The notes under the pieces are model-generated. The model searched no databases. It had not been told where the DNA came from and was given only the letters and a program-made list of their open reading frames with translations. Position numbers and translations under genes: made by a program. From Acanthosoma haemorrhoidale (Eukaryota > Arthropoda > Insecta > Hemiptera > Acanthosomatidae): a stretch of DNA of 64,000 nucleotides. Shown here in pieces: positions 51,501 through 57,106 of the stretch; the first letter of the stretch is position 1, and each line of letters opens with the position of its first letter. The stretch lies in contig OV884012.1 in NCBI GenBank assembly GCA_930367205.1, forward strand, positions 56,999,239-57,063,238, in the 5' to 3' direction.

Positions 51501-53087
51501 AGCTCATGAAGAAATTTGGCTGACTAATGTTGTCAGGAGTTGGTAGGTGGTGCTGAGGAGCTAGCATGACTGGTGCTTCGCTGTTACCTCTGAACCTTAA
51601 TTTAAGTTTAGTTAACTGGATATGCTACTTCTTTACTCAAGTAGCTAATCAATTTTTTAAGTGAGCCACAATGGAACACACCAAGAAATAATCCTTGTGG
51701 GGAAACCCAGGAACCAAACGTCAGTATCCATAGTTGGTAGCTAATGGGAGGCCAAAAAATGTCATGTGAGAAATGTATATGAAAAATGCAGCTTAATTTA
51801 ACGTTCTAAACAAGATTTAAATTAATTTTTTTAATTATAAATTAAAAATACAAATAGCATATTATTTGTTGATGATAAGAATGTCCAGATCTTTATTTCT
51901 AGGCCCTACTCAACATGACACCAAACTATTAATCTTTTAATTACTATGAAGTACATAATTAATGGACCTAAGCCAGATTTGCCTACCGTCCCAGTAAAGA
52001 GGTTAGCATGATGATTTCAATCCCCAGCTCACCCTAGGATTTTTCTTTGTGGGAAGAGGTTAACTCACACTTCAGAGGAGAAATGCGGAGCAACTTAAAT
52101 AAAAAAATTGTAATTTAAATTAAGAAACCTGAACTTATGATCAAGAGTTAATGAATCTAGTGCTGATCACATGCCTAGTTTGAAAATGTTTTAATGTAAA
52201 TTGTCAAGGATTGATATAAAGGCTTAATCAAATATAAGAATTTCGATATAAAAATTAGTGTTGTCTTCACACTTAATCATTTATATTTCAGCAAACGTAT
52301 GTCTGCATCAGGTCCTTAAGCGAGATTAACAGGGTTTGTGATTTGGAATCTTTTCGACAACCTAAGAGTGGTCCAAATGAGGTATGAACTCACAGATTTC
52401 TTTGTTGGGGTTTATTATGACCCCATATAACATTAACGTAGGATACTAACTCTGACTAGAAAAGGGTGGCAGCATGTATTACAACCAACTCTGTAAGTCT
52501 AGGCATTTAACCCTAAAAAAACAACAACAAAAAACCCCTAACTATTAAAGTTGACTAAAAACAATTACTTTCAGAAATAAAGTGATAACCAATTCAAAAT
52601 AAACAGAAAGTGAAACACATTATTAATTGACAACCCGCAAAATTAAATCTGTAAACGTTTTGTCAATACACCTGCAATGAAAAAGTATCAACCATCTTTT
52701 AGATACAACTAATTACAACATAGCAAATTAAGAACAGGTGTGATACCTGTTGGAAATCATCTCTGAAAAAGCAAATAGTCAAGTAAACATAAGACAAAAA
52801 AGTTGTTAATGGATGGAAAAAATCATCCCTAGCTAGCAATTAATATTTCATAACTCTTAATTTAATCATTCATTTGTTGTTATTAATAATAAACATCAAA
52901 ATAAACAACAGACCAGCAATTCTGTTGACTCTTTTGTAAAAAAAAATGTAAAACACAATAAAATACCCACACTAGAATTACACATTTCCAAAGGCTTACC
53001 TATTAAAATGTCCAGATCCACATATGCTTTATCAAATTCTTTTTCTAATAAATCTAACCAGCGAAAACTCATTGCTGTAACAGCCAT
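1200..53087 (-). CDS. GOPC: GOPC/PIST/CAL, Golgi-associated PDZ and coiled-coil protein (10 coding exons, 549 aa)
   Basis: Seen: ten exons on the minus strand join in frame with GT-AG borders: 53087-53000, 50498-50371, 9327-9132, 6531-6375, 5921-5813, 4893-4777, 4109-3993, 2834-2719, 2238-2137 and 1719-1200 (stop TAG). They total 1650 nt. Residues 7-30 ([18 protein letters not shown]) and 42-72 match the conserved GOPC N-terminus. Coiled coil 1 covers about 50-113 and the leucine-zipper-like coiled coil 2 about 139-190. One PDZ domain covers about 247-326, with carboxylate-binding loop GLGI (259-262) and helix-B His307, as expected for a class I PDZ. Known of the family: a peripheral trans-Golgi adaptor that binds Rab/syntaxin-type partners through coiled coil 2 and sorts membrane cargo bearing S/T-X-hydrophobic C-termini. 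Human GOPC is about 460 aa; the extra length here is mostly the charged last exon (residues 377-549). The start was chosen because [10 protein letters not shown] is the first ATG after the promoter; Met6 is an alternative. Confidence 0.95.
6532..9131 (-). other. GOPC intron 3
   Basis: A 2.6-kb intron between exons 3 and 4. It is AT-rich except for the GC-richer repeat annotated at 7370-8120. I see no other gene. Confidence 0.85.
7370..8120. repeat. GC-rich dispersed repeat R3, long copy
   Basis: An island of clearly higher GC than the surrounding intron. Its right part (about 7860-8073) is matched by a diverged second copy at 26641-26860, in the same orientation. Shared landmarks, in order: ACCTA, CTGTTCCTCTTC, CCTGAACATA, AAGATCTTA, a run CAGATCAA(A/T)ACAAAT, and a final CCCG-GGTCGTC-like segment. 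A 160-codon open frame (7634-8116, plus) lies in it, but with proline/arginine-rich content and no recognisable domain. It is probably part of a transposable element (untranslated leader or LTR); the class is not determined. Confidence 0.6.
9132..9327 (-). CDS. GOPC: GOPC exon 3 (residues 73-138)
   Basis: The acceptor reads TTGCAG|GCAGAACTG and the donor GAAG|GTATCT. It encodes the rest of coiled coil 1 ([20 protein letters not shown] onward) and a short polar linker. It joins KVE of exon 2 in phase 0, as expected from the family sequence around KLEAQLVDL. Confidence 0.93.
9328..10680. other. Intronic, no feature recognised
   Basis: AT-rich intron sequence with short A and T runs. Open frames here are short and have no coding-like composition. 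Confidence 0.6.
10686..11055 (+). pseudogene. Frameshifted fragment of a dispersed uncharacterised protein family
   Basis: Plus-strand reading gives a protein-like stretch that includes [32 protein letters not shown] and VVDGGYL, up to about 10955. The similarity then continues in another frame (about 10976-11055: [20 protein letters not shown], then AVVVFVSCP), so at least one frameshift breaks it. From memory, proteins with a block 'LLFHR-I-...-ELAPYPLSLF...-VIDGGFLLH' recur in arthropod and cnidarian genomes as uncharacterised, multi-copy sequences; I cannot assign a function. No start, promoter or splice context is visible. It is probably transposon-borne or a dead duplicate. Confidence 0.5.
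11056..12530. other. Intronic, mixed composition, no gene recognised
   Basis: Contains several moderately GC-rich patches (about 11570-11720 and 12000-12240) that look like old repeat remains, but no readable protein domain and no matching second copy that I can find in the window. Confidence 0.5.
12530..12595 (+). repeat. Hairpin motif CTGAAGAT-stem-CGAAAACG, retroelement-end-like
   Basis: CTGAAGAT is followed by ACAGCT-TAG-AGCTGT (a perfect 6-bp inverted repeat with a 3-nt loop) and then CGAAAACGTC, with GAATAAATA a few bases later. The arrangement 'TGAAGATG, short stem, CGAAACGTTG, AATAAA' is, from memory, a recurring terminal motif of dispersed arthropod retroelements. Similar motifs occur at 57627 and 58211 in this window. 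The element class is not established. Confidence 0.4.
12600..16330. other. Intronic, old repeats, no gene recognised
   Basis: AT-rich with a GC-rich patch at 13500-13700 (overlapping open frames on the minus strand but no recognisable domain), a 19-A run near 14676-14695, a small diverged direct repeat (about 14868-14925 and 15155-15205, sharing GATACCTAAG), and another GC-richer patch at 15230-15390. Confidence 0.5.
16345..16990. repeat. Dispersed repeat R4, copy 1
   Basis: Matches a second, more AT-rich and decayed copy at about 60340-60880 in the same orientation. Shared blocks, in order: ATCTGATTTGAATTG, AGGATCCC/GATCCCGAGTATAAAT, CATCAG-CGCT, TCCTCA-AGAGGCCACCAT, GATGGGAGA-GGTGG-AC, GTGGTCTTTCC-AGGA, and a terminal A/G-rich stretch. 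Overlapping open frames exist on both strands (for example 16471-16734, minus, ORF end with [14 protein letters not shown]) but none has a domain I can name. Probably a transposon fragment. Confidence 0.6.
16991..20765. other. Intronic, no gene recognised
   Basis: Mostly AT-rich. A GC-rich patch at 17440-17680 has no recognisable coding content. A further patch at 20040-20230 looks like repeat debris. No splice-linked exon set was found. Confidence 0.5.
20775..20945 (+). mobile_element. LINE-B 3' end fragment, copy 1
   Basis: Matches the 3' untranslated end of the LINE-B copy at 29939-31031. Shared series: GGGCTGTTT, ACTGTATGAAT, CGAGTGAA, ATGAATGAGAACAT, GGCAGATT, TATCACAATAAAG. It runs in plus orientation and has the terminal AATAAAG-type ending. 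It is 5'-truncated, with no coding part retained. Confidence 0.65.
21825..22015 (+). mobile_element. LINE-B 3' end fragment, copy 2
   Basis: The first part (about 21830-21893) is the reverse complement of 30230-30290, the segment just past the LINE-B ORF2 stop. It continues into the same 3' end as copy 1 (CTGTATGAATGAGCGAGTGA, ATGAGAACAT, GGCAGATTGTAATTTTATCA). So it is a plus-strand, 5'-truncated LINE-B tail lying about 900 bp from copy 1. Confidence 0.65.
22016..24540. other. Intronic, includes a GC-rich patch of unknown origin
   Basis: 22060-22530 is clearly GC-richer than its surroundings and lacks any long open frame or recognised domain. It may be the remains of an LTR or a LINE leader. 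The rest is AT-rich, with an 18-A run near 23752-23770. Confidence 0.5.
24541..25196 (+). repeat. Dispersed repeat R1, copy 1 (uninterrupted)
   Basis: Matches 26945-27307 followed by 28653-28915 along nearly its full length, with shared blocks such as ATATAGTAGTGGACAAGAAA, CATATTTACATA, AAATCTTGGTATAC, TAGCAAGATTCGCTGA, CTAGAAAAGG and GAGAAATATCACCAACACCA. It has no open frame of note. It is unclassified (non-autonomous DNA element or retroelement tail). Copy 1 carries the allele without the LINE-A insertion and has an expanded CA/CG dinucleotide tract at 25092-25127. Confidence 0.7.
25092..25127. repeat. Compound microsatellite (CA)n(CG)n(CA)n
   Basis: An alternating purine-pyrimidine tract CACACA...CGCGCG...CACACA of about 36 bp inside repeat R1 copy 1. 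The second R1 copy has only a short CACTCACACAG at this place, so the tract expanded after the copies separated. Such tracts can form Z-DNA. Confidence 0.8.
25200..26630. other. Intronic, no gene recognised
   Basis: Contains plus-strand open frames of 65 codons (25578-25775) and 93 codons (25943-26224) with no recognisable domain. At 26520-26625 there are three short tandem copies of an AAATCATTCATAATTTGAA-like unit. Confidence 0.5.
26641..26860 (+). repeat. Dispersed repeat R3, short copy
   Basis: A diverged copy of the right part of the GC-rich repeat at 7860-8073, in the same orientation (see that entry). It has small indels, and the AAGATCTTA block is duplicated (CTAAGATCTTATGG and TTAAGATCTTATAA). 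Confidence 0.6.
26945..28915 (+). repeat. Dispersed repeat R1, copy 2, split by a LINE-A insertion
   Basis: The left half 26945-27307 and right half 28644-28915 together match copy 1 at 24541-25196. The two halves meet at the 9-bp duplication ACATCCATC, with the LINE-A insertion between. Copy 1 reads CACATCC-TATGGCTTCC across the same point without insertion. Confidence 0.75.
27308..28643 (-). mobile_element. LINE-A: 5'-truncated, internally inverted non-LTR retrotransposon
   Basis: Flanked by ACATCCATC at 27299-27307 and 28644-28652. The minus-strand sense part (about 28357 down to 27308) encodes the reverse transcriptase end with [10 protein letters not shown] (catalytic Asp-Asp), then TKTQGIIF-like and C-terminal blocks ([17 protein letters not shown]), with frameshifts. 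It ends at AGAGCTTAGG plus a 12-13-A tail (T run at 27308-27320). The distal part (about 28358-28643) is inverted and reads on the plus strand [13 protein letters not shown] (motif A), [14 protein letters not shown] and GVPQGSVLG (motif B). Motif set and layout fit a Jockey-superfamily ORF2. It is not autonomous: truncated, inverted and frameshifted. Confidence 0.88.
28916..29924. other. Intronic, no gene recognised
   Basis: 29086-29107 repeats 22 bases of 26859-26880 exactly, with weaker similarity beyond. A 74-codon plus-strand frame at 29635-29859 has no recognisable domain. Confidence 0.5.
29939..31031 (-). mobile_element. LINE-B: 5'-truncated non-LTR retrotransposon with 14-bp target duplication
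   Basis: Flanked by GCACTTGTAATTTA at 29925-29938 and 31032-31045. In minus-strand sense it begins within the reverse transcriptase ([20 protein letters not shown] at about 30985-30920), continues through [20 protein letters not shown] and [15 protein letters not shown] to the ORF2 stop at 30275, then a roughly 330-bp 3' UTR ending CATAATAAAGTTGCTATAATC with no A tail. Compared with the copy at 62.7-63.7 kb, about 60 bp around 30905 are missing, which removes the catalytic Phe/Tyr-Ala-Asp-Asp box. The last 153 codons remain open. Layout fits a Jockey-superfamily ORF2, a different family from LINE-A. Confidence 0.88.
31046..34200. other. Intronic, no gene recognised
   Basis: AT-rich. It includes a poly-C tract near 31568-31580, a diverged tandem duplication (32775-32895 and 32958-33075) and a GC-richer patch at 33230-33460. 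No protein domain could be read. Confidence 0.5.
32775..33075 (+). repeat. Diverged tandem duplication
   Basis: Two units of roughly 120 bp, starting at 32775 and 32958, share GGATTTCTTT-, AATGTCTTGAAA-GCTTATAA, TCGGAGAGA-TAAAATAGA and AGTTAGT-AAAATGTT. Function unknown. Confidence 0.6.
34210..34390 (-). mobile_element. Relic of a LINE reverse transcriptase
   Basis: Minus-strand reading gives FSGVPHGA, one stop, then [19 protein letters not shown]. This matches the motif-B neighbourhood of Jockey-type reverse transcriptases (consensus GVPQGS-LGPLLY-IYTAD-P). Stops and lost downstream motifs show long decay. Boundaries and family are uncertain, but it resembles LINE-B ([11 protein letters not shown]) more than LINE-A. 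Confidence 0.5.
34391..37245. other. Intronic, includes a spaced direct repeat, no gene recognised
   Basis: Strongly AT-rich. A direct repeat lies at 35026-35112 and 35481-35569. A T run lies near 36010-36024. No exon-like sequence was seen. Confidence 0.5.
35026..35569 (+). repeat. Spaced direct repeat R6
   Basis: Units at 35026-35112 and 35481-35569 are about 85-90% identical: CTAAACGTGTATATATAATT, CATTACTTCATAAATT, ATGCTGTTTC-TCATCAATAC and CTAGTAGTAGTAT-TTGCT. The spacer is about 370 bp. They could be terminal repeats of a small element or two independent copies. Confidence 0.6.
37246..37490 (+). mobile_element. Possible retroposon tail with LINE-A-like 3' end
   Basis: A GC-richer block ends in TTTGAGAGCTAAGGGGG plus an 11-A run (to about 37489). 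This resembles the TTTGAGAGCTTAGG plus A tail at 39201-39230 and the LINE-A 3' end at 27321-27335. Only about 13 bp next to the tail are clearly shared, and no target-site duplication was found. Confidence 0.4.
37491..39019. other. Intronic, no gene recognised
   Basis: Contains a 17-T run at 37702-37718 followed by mixed sequence, and a poly-C tract near 38202-38214. No protein domain was read. Confidence 0.5.
39032..39230 (+). mobile_element. LINE-A 3' end, 5'-truncated insertion with 12-bp target duplication
   Basis: Flanked by ACTATATTGTAA at 39020-39031 and 39231-39242. The 199-bp insert aligns with the reverse complement of 27320-27500 (GGACTCTCAC, GCTTCCCACA/GCATTCCACAC, ATCCTTCTCA, CCTTCAA, TTTTTCCC, AGAGCTTAGG) and ends in about 18 A. 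The first A of the right duplication could belong to the tail. Confidence 0.82.
39243..40625. other. Upstream region of the nested gene, within GOPC intron 2
   Basis: AT-rich, with a poly-C run at about 39281-39290. It probably contains the promoter and perhaps untranslated leader of the nested gene at 40626. No clear TATA or other core element stands out. Confidence 0.4.
40626..48823 (+). CDS. Nested gene: probable secreted N-glycosylated coiled-coil protein, unrecognised (9 exons, 699 aa)
   Basis: Seen: nine plus-strand exons join in frame with GT-AG borders: 40626-40739, 41138-41320, 41414-41551, 41627-41788, 41937-42119, 43700-43847, 46026-46215, 47182-47380 and 48041-48823 (2100 nt, stop TAA). 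Start chosen: first ATG after an in-frame TAA at 40569. Residues 1-22 hold a hydrophobic core ([13 protein letters not shown]) behind an acidic N-terminus, a plausible signal peptide. Residues about 39-445 are heptad-like and helical with almost no Pro, suggesting long coiled coil. About ten N-X-S/T sequons are spread from exon 4 to exon 9. The last exon has a polar, acidic linker and a helical segment ([20 protein letters not shown] to about residue 660). No fibrinogen-like or other C-terminal domain is present. Only two cysteines are visible downstream of exon 1. I do not recognise the family. It sits antisense within GOPC intron 2, so it is a separate transcription unit. The exon 3 acceptor (TATAAG) has a weak pyrimidine tract. 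Confidence 0.85.
42902..45878 (+). repeat. Paired 67-bp direct repeat R5 in two introns of the nested gene
   Basis: Units at 42902-42968 (intron 5) and 45811-45878 (intron 6) are nearly identical: AATACCTAGGTTTTGTCTAT, TTGATG-CATTTATAAAA, A run, ACCTAAAAC-CCCTGATAAATAAT. They differ at two bases and in A-run length. A palindromic CCTAGG and internal AGGTTTT/AAAACCT complementarity are present (inward-facing ends), as in a very small foldback element. Confidence 0.75.
43848..46025 (+). other. Intron 6 of the nested gene, with inserted repeat-like block
   Basis: 44930-45560 is GC-richer than the surrounding intron and contains an 84-codon frame (44944-45198) without a known domain. It looks like an old transposon insertion. 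The rest is AT-rich. Confidence 0.5.
48857..48862 (+). terminator. Poly(A) signal of the nested gene
   Basis: AATAAA lies 34 nt after the stop codon and is followed by GGTTTAATAC and a T/G-containing stretch. Confidence 0.75.
48863..50370. other. Gap between nested gene end and GOPC exon 2
   Basis: AT-rich intron sequence with a (GT)n(AT)n microsatellite at about 49871-49897. No gene seen. Confidence 0.6.
50371..50498 (-). CDS. GOPC: GOPC exon 2 (residues 30-72)
   Basis: The acceptor reads TTTAG|GTGAATTG and the donor GAG|GTAAAA. It carries the block [20 protein letters not shown] that is typical of GOPC and starts coiled coil 1. The next exon is 41 kb away. Confidence 0.94.
50499..52999 (-). 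other. GOPC intron 1
   Basis: A 2.5-kb intron. 51530-51780 and 51980-52090 have a more mixed composition and may be old short repeats. No gene seen. Confidence 0.7.
53000..53087 (-). CDS. GOPC: GOPC exon 1 (residues 1-30)
   Basis: Encodes the start and the conserved block [19 protein letters not shown]. The donor reads G|GTAAGC, leaving phase 1, which the next exon completes as Gly30. It lies 308 bp from the COPA start on the other strand. Confidence 0.93.
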
Positions 53088-53395
53088 TTTGAAATGTCAA
53101 ATCAAATCACAGAGCATATAAGTTTGATTAGATAGCGCTAGAGGAGTAGTCGATTCTAATAGATTTTTTATTTTTGGAAAAATATCTCCAATTTCGAATA
53201 AAAAAAGTATTTTAGTAAATAGTGAGTGTAATAAGGCGTATATCATAAATACATTTGTTGGAAGGTGGTGTGACGTTACAAACTGCAAAGAGTTGACGTG
53301 TACCGGTCCAGCTGGTTATTCTGTCGTGGAAGGTTAGTTTGTTGTGTGCCCTGTTTGTGATAAGCAGCTAGCCAAGTTTTGGAACTAGTTGAGCC
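53088..53395. promoter_or_regulatory. Bidirectional promoter between GOPC (minus) and COPA (plus)
   Basis: Only 308 bp separate the two start codons, so both promoters and both 5' leaders must lie here or overlap. Two TGACGT cores occur at 53271-53276 (TGACGTTA) and 53294-53300 (TGACGTG). No TATA box stands out at a suitable place. Known: bZIP factors of the CREB3/CrebA and XBP1 groups bind TGACGTG-type cores and drive secretory-pathway genes, COPI subunits among them. Inference: shared control of two Golgi genes. A noncoding first exon further away is not excluded for GOPC. Confidence 0.65.
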
Positions 53396-56300
53396 ATGTT
53401 AACTAAATTTGAAACCAAGTCTGCGCGTGTGAAAGGATTGTCCTTTCATCCTAAGAGGCCATGGGTTTTAGCTGGGCTTCACAGTGGAGTTATTCAACTC
53501 TGGGATTATCGTATGTGTACTCTTCTTGATAAATTTGATGAACATGACGGCCCAGTTAGAGGAATTTGTTTTCACACACAACAACCGTTGTTTGTTTCGG
53601 GTGGAGATGATTATAAAATAAAGGTATGGAACTACAAGCATAGGAGATGTATTTTCACTCTTCTTGGTCACTTAGACTATATAAGAACTACTGTTTTTCA
53701 CCATGAATATCCTTGGATTCTTAGTGCATCTGATGATCAAACCATCAGAATTTGGAATTGGCAAAGCAGAACATGTATATGTGTTCTTACTGGTCATAAT
53801 CACTATGTTATGTGTGCCCAGTTTCATCCTACTGATGACATTGTTGTGTCAGCTTCATTGGACTCAACTGTAAGAGTATGGGATATTTCAGGATTGAGAA
53901 AGAAGAATGTTGCACCTGGGCCAGGTGGATTAGAAGAGCATTTGAAGAATCCTACTGCAACTGATTTGTTTGGTCAGGCAGACGCAGTGGTAAAGCATGT
54001 CCTTGAGGGTCATGATAGAGGTGTCAATTGGGCTATGTTTCACCCTAATTTACCTCTCATTGTGTCTGGTGCTGATGACAGGCAAATTAAATTGTGGCGG
54101 ATGAATGATGCTAAAGCATGGGAAGTAGATACCTGCAGAGGTCACTATAACAATGTGTCCTGCGTTCTTTTTCACCCAAGACAAGATTTGATACTTTCAA
54201 ACTCTGAAGACAAAAGTGTACGAGTATGGGACATGACAAAAAGAACTTGCCTTCATACCTTCAGAAGAGAGCATGAAAGATTTTGGGTACTATGTGCCCA
54301 CCCAACATTGAACCTATTTGCAGCAGGTCATGATTCTGGCATGGTAATTTTTAAACTTGAAAGAGAGCGTCCTGCATATGCTGTCCATGGTAATGTCCTA
54401 CTGTATGTTAAAGATAATTTTCTTAGAAAACTTGACTTTTCTACTTCTAAAGACATGACTGTTTTACAAATGAGGGGAAGTGGTAAAGTACCGGTCTACA
54501 GCATCAACTACAATGTTGCTGAAAATGCTGTTCTTGCGTGTTCAAGACTTCCAAATGTTGAAAACAGTGTTTATAATTTATACATATTGCCAAAGCAATC
54601 GGAAAATCAAAGTTCAGATGCAACTGAGAGTAAATGTACCGCAGGATTAACAGCAGTATGGGTAGCCCGAAATAGGTTTGCTGTGTTGGACAGGTCTCAT
54701 TCTATTGTTGTTAAAAATTTGAAAAATGAAGTAACTAAAAAGGTTTCCACCCAGGCATGTGATGAAATATTTTATGCTGGTACTGGAATGTTACTTCTTC
54801 GTGATTCTGAATCTGTTACTTTGTTTGATGTCCAACAAAAAAGAACAATAGCTCAAGCTAAAATAGCAAAGTGTCGTTATGTTGTATGGTCTTCAGATAT
54901 GTCTCAAGTTGCTTTGTTAGCAAAGCATACAGTCACCTTATGCAATAGAAAATTAGACATTCTAGCATCTATTCATGAAAATACAAGGGTCAAATCTGGT
55001 GCTTGGGATGAAAATGGAGTTTTTATTTATACTACAAGCAATCATATCAAATATGCCATTAACAATGGTGACCATGGTATTATACGGACCCTAGATTTAC
55101 CTATTTATATTACAAAAGTCAAAGGTAATCAAGTGTTCTGTTTAGATAGAGAATGTCAGTCTAGAATTTTGAGTATAGATCCGACTGAATACAGATTTAA
55201 ACTAGCTTTGATACACTGGAATTATGAAGAAGTCTTGTATATGGTAAGGAATGCAAGACTTGTTGGTCAAGCTATTATTGCATATTTACAACAAAAAGGT
55301 TACCCTGAAGTTGCTCTTCATTTTGTGAAGGATGAAAAAACTCGTTTTGCTTTGGCACTAGAATGTGGAAATATCGAGGTAGCTTTGGAAGCTGCTCGAG
55401 CACTTGATGACAAAGCATGCTGGAACCGATTAGGTCAGGCAGCATTATTACAAGGGAATCATCAAGTAGTTGAAATGTGCTACCAAAGAACAAAGAATTT
55501 TGATAAACTTTCATTCTTATATTTAATTACAGGAAACCTTGAGAAGCTTAGAAAGATGACAAAGATTGCTGAGATTAGAAAAGACTTGTCAGGGCAGTAT
55601 CAAGGTGCTCTGCTTTTAGGTGACATATCTGAAAGGATAAGAATCCTAAAAAATTGTGGACAAGTATCATTAGCATATTTAACAGCCACTACTCATGGTC
55701 TTGAAGAAGAAGCTGAATCTTTTAAAGACGAGTGTGAAGGAAATCTACCACAGGTTGACCCCAAGGCTTCCCTCTTGCAGCCACCTGTACCCATTATGCA
55801 AGCTGAATCTAACTGGCCTCTTTTAACAGTTTCTAAAGGATTTTTTGAAGGAGCTGTTTCAAAAGATACAGCGGTGACTGCTGCTATTATTGATGATTCC
55901 GGTGATGGGTGGGGAGATGAAGCCCAGCTAGGCTTTGAAGAACACATTCCTGGTGAAGAGGATGAAGAAGCAGTTATTCCAATGCAGGAGGGTGATGGAT
56001 GGGATGTTGGTGATGAAGATTTAGTACTACCACCTGATCTAGAGACAACTCCGAGCGGAGAAGAAGGTTACTTTGTGCCACCCACCAAAGGAGTATCTCA
56101 AGCACAGGTTTGGGCAAATAATTCTCATCTAGTTGCCGACCATGCCATGGCTGGTTCGTTTGAAACTGCGTTCCGGCTCTTAAAAGAACAAGTTGGAGTG
56201 GTTGAATTTGCACCACTTCAGAGTCTTTTTATGACTGCATATTCAATCGCTCGAACATCTTACACACCATTACCTTCTCTGCCATCAATGTATGCTCATC

Positions 56301-57028
56301 CTCACAGAAATTGGAAAGATGCAGGTGCGAAAGGAGGACATCCAGCATTATGGGTAAAATTAAATGACCTTGTCTCAAATTTGCAAGTCTGTTACCAGCT
56401 CACAACTAATGGTAAATTCCCGGAAGCAATTAAAAAATTCAGAAGTTTGCTTTTAAGTATACTATTGCTTGTAGTTGACACAAGACAGCAGATATCCGAA
56501 GCACAGCAGCTACTTGGAATTTGTCGAGAATACATATTAGGACTGCAAATGGAAACCAAGAGAAAAGAACTTCCCAAAGAAAGCTTGGAAGATCAGAAAA
56601 AGATATGTGAAATGGTTGCATATTTTACCCATTGCTCACTTCAGCCTGTACACCAAATATTGACTTTGAGAACAGCACTCAATTTATTTTTCAAGCTTAA
56701 AAATTATAAAACTTCAGCTTCATTTGCAAAAAGATTATTAGAACTCGGGCCTCGGCCAGAAGTTGCTCAGCAGGTTCGGAAACTACTTCAAGCTTGTGAT
56801 AAGAACCCAGTTGATGTGCATCAACTGCAATACGATGAGCGAAATCCATTTACTATCTGTGCAGCCAACTACGTTCCTATTTATAAAGGTAAACCTGAAG
56901 AAAAATGTCCATTTTGTGGAGCAAGTTTTCTTCCTGAATGCAAAGGAAAACTTTGCACTATTTGTACAGTAGCACAAATAGGAGCTGACACATTAGGGCT
57001 TAGGATAAGCCCTTTACAGTTTAGATAA
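53396..57028 (+). CDS. COPA: Coatomer subunit alpha (COPA, alpha-COP), single-exon, 1210 aa
   Basis: Role (known): alpha subunit of the COPI coat; its N-terminal WD40 propeller binds dilysine retrieval signals on cargo, and its C-terminus binds epsilon-COP. COPI vesicles run Golgi-to-ER and intra-Golgi transport. Seen: residues 1-300 hold WD40 repeats (for example [65 protein letters not shown]). Then comes the second propeller/alpha-solenoid region to about 800, an acidic linker at about 832-885 ([28 protein letters not shown]), and the conserved C-terminal domain to the end, with a CxxC pair (CPFCGASF... CTIC) near 1170-1190 and end [10 protein letters not shown]. Human COPA is 1224 aa, so this is full length. 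The start agrees with the invariant N-terminus [20 protein letters not shown]. The whole frame is open without introns, unusual beside intron-rich neighbours. Confidence 0.98.
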   Translation: MLTKFETKSARVKGLSFHPKRPWVLAGLHSGVIQLWDYRMCTLLDKFDEHDGPVRGICFHTQQPLFVSGGDDYKIKVWNYKHRRCIFTLLGHLDYIRTTVFHHEYPWILSASDDQTIRIWNWQSRTCICVLTGHNHYVMCAQFHPTDDIVVSASLDSTVRVWDISGLRKKNVAPGPGGLEEHLKNPTATDLFGQADAVVKHVLEGHDRGVNWAMFHPNLPLIVSGADDRQIKLWRMNDAKAWEVDTCRGHYNNVSCVLFHPRQDLILSNSEDKSVRVWDMTKRTCLHTFRREHERFWVLCAHPTLNLFAAGHDSGMVIFKLERERPAYAVHGNVLLYVKDNFLRKLDFSTSKDMTVLQMRGSGKVPVYSINYNVAENAVLACSRLPNVENSVYNLYILPKQSENQSSDATESKCTAGLTAVWVARNRFAVLDRSHSIVVKNLKNEVTKKVSTQACDEIFYAGTGMLLLRDSESVTLFDVQQKRTIAQAKIAKCRYVVWSSDMSQVALLAKHTVTLCNRKLDILASIHENTRVKSGAWDENGVFIYTTSNHIKYAINNGDHGIIRTLDLPIYITKVKGNQVFCLDRECQSRILSIDPTEYRFKLALIHWNYEEVLYMVRNARLVGQAIIAYLQQKGYPEVALHFVKDEKTRFALALECGNIEVALEAARALDDKACWNRLGQAALLQGNHQVVEMCYQRTKNFDKLSFLYLITGNLEKLRKMTKIAEIRKDLSGQYQGALLLGDISERIRILKNCGQVSLAYLTATTHGLEEEAESFKDECEGNLPQVDPKASLLQPPVPIMQAESNWPLLTVSKGFFEGAVSKDTAVTAAIIDDSGDGWGDEAQLGFEEHIPGEEDEEAVIPMQEGDGWDVGDEDLVLPPDLETTPSGEEGYFVPPTKGVSQAQVWANNSHLVADHAMAGSFETAFRLLKEQVGVVEFAPLQSLFMTAYSIARTSYTPLPSLPSMYAHPHRNWKDAGAKGGHPALWVKLNDLVSNLQVCYQLTTNGKFPEAIKKFRSLLLSILLLVVDTRQQISEAQQLLGICREYILGLQMETKRKELPKESLEDQKKICEMVAYFTHCSLQPVHQILTLRTALNLFFKLKNYKTSASFAKRLLELGPRPEVAQQVRKLLQACDKNPVDVHQLQYDERNPFTICAANYVPIYKGKPEEKCPFCGASFLPECKGKLCTICTVAQIGADTLGLRISPLQFR

Positions 57029-57100
57029 GAACTCTTTGTTTCTATTATTTAAGTTATCATTGGGGTTAATGTACCACATTTTTTAATTGAGACTATATAT

Positions 57101-57106
57101 AATAAA
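57101..57106 (+). terminator. COPA poly(A) signal
   Basis: AATAAA lies 72 nt after the stop. No genomic A tract follows, which argues against a recent retrocopy. Confidence 0.75.

Noticed and set aside
51530..52090. Possible SINE-like segments in GOPC intron 1
   Set aside because: Some tRNA-like wording (for example GATTTCAATCCCC) but no A-box/B-box pair, tail or duplication.
55275..56977. Minus-strand and alternate-frame ORFs within COPA
   Set aside because: They are shadows of the COPA coding frame; their translations have no family resemblance.
53396..57028. COPA as a dead processed pseudogene
   Set aside because: The frame is full length and open, conserved to both termini, has its own promoter interval and poly(A) signal, and lacks a genomic A tract.
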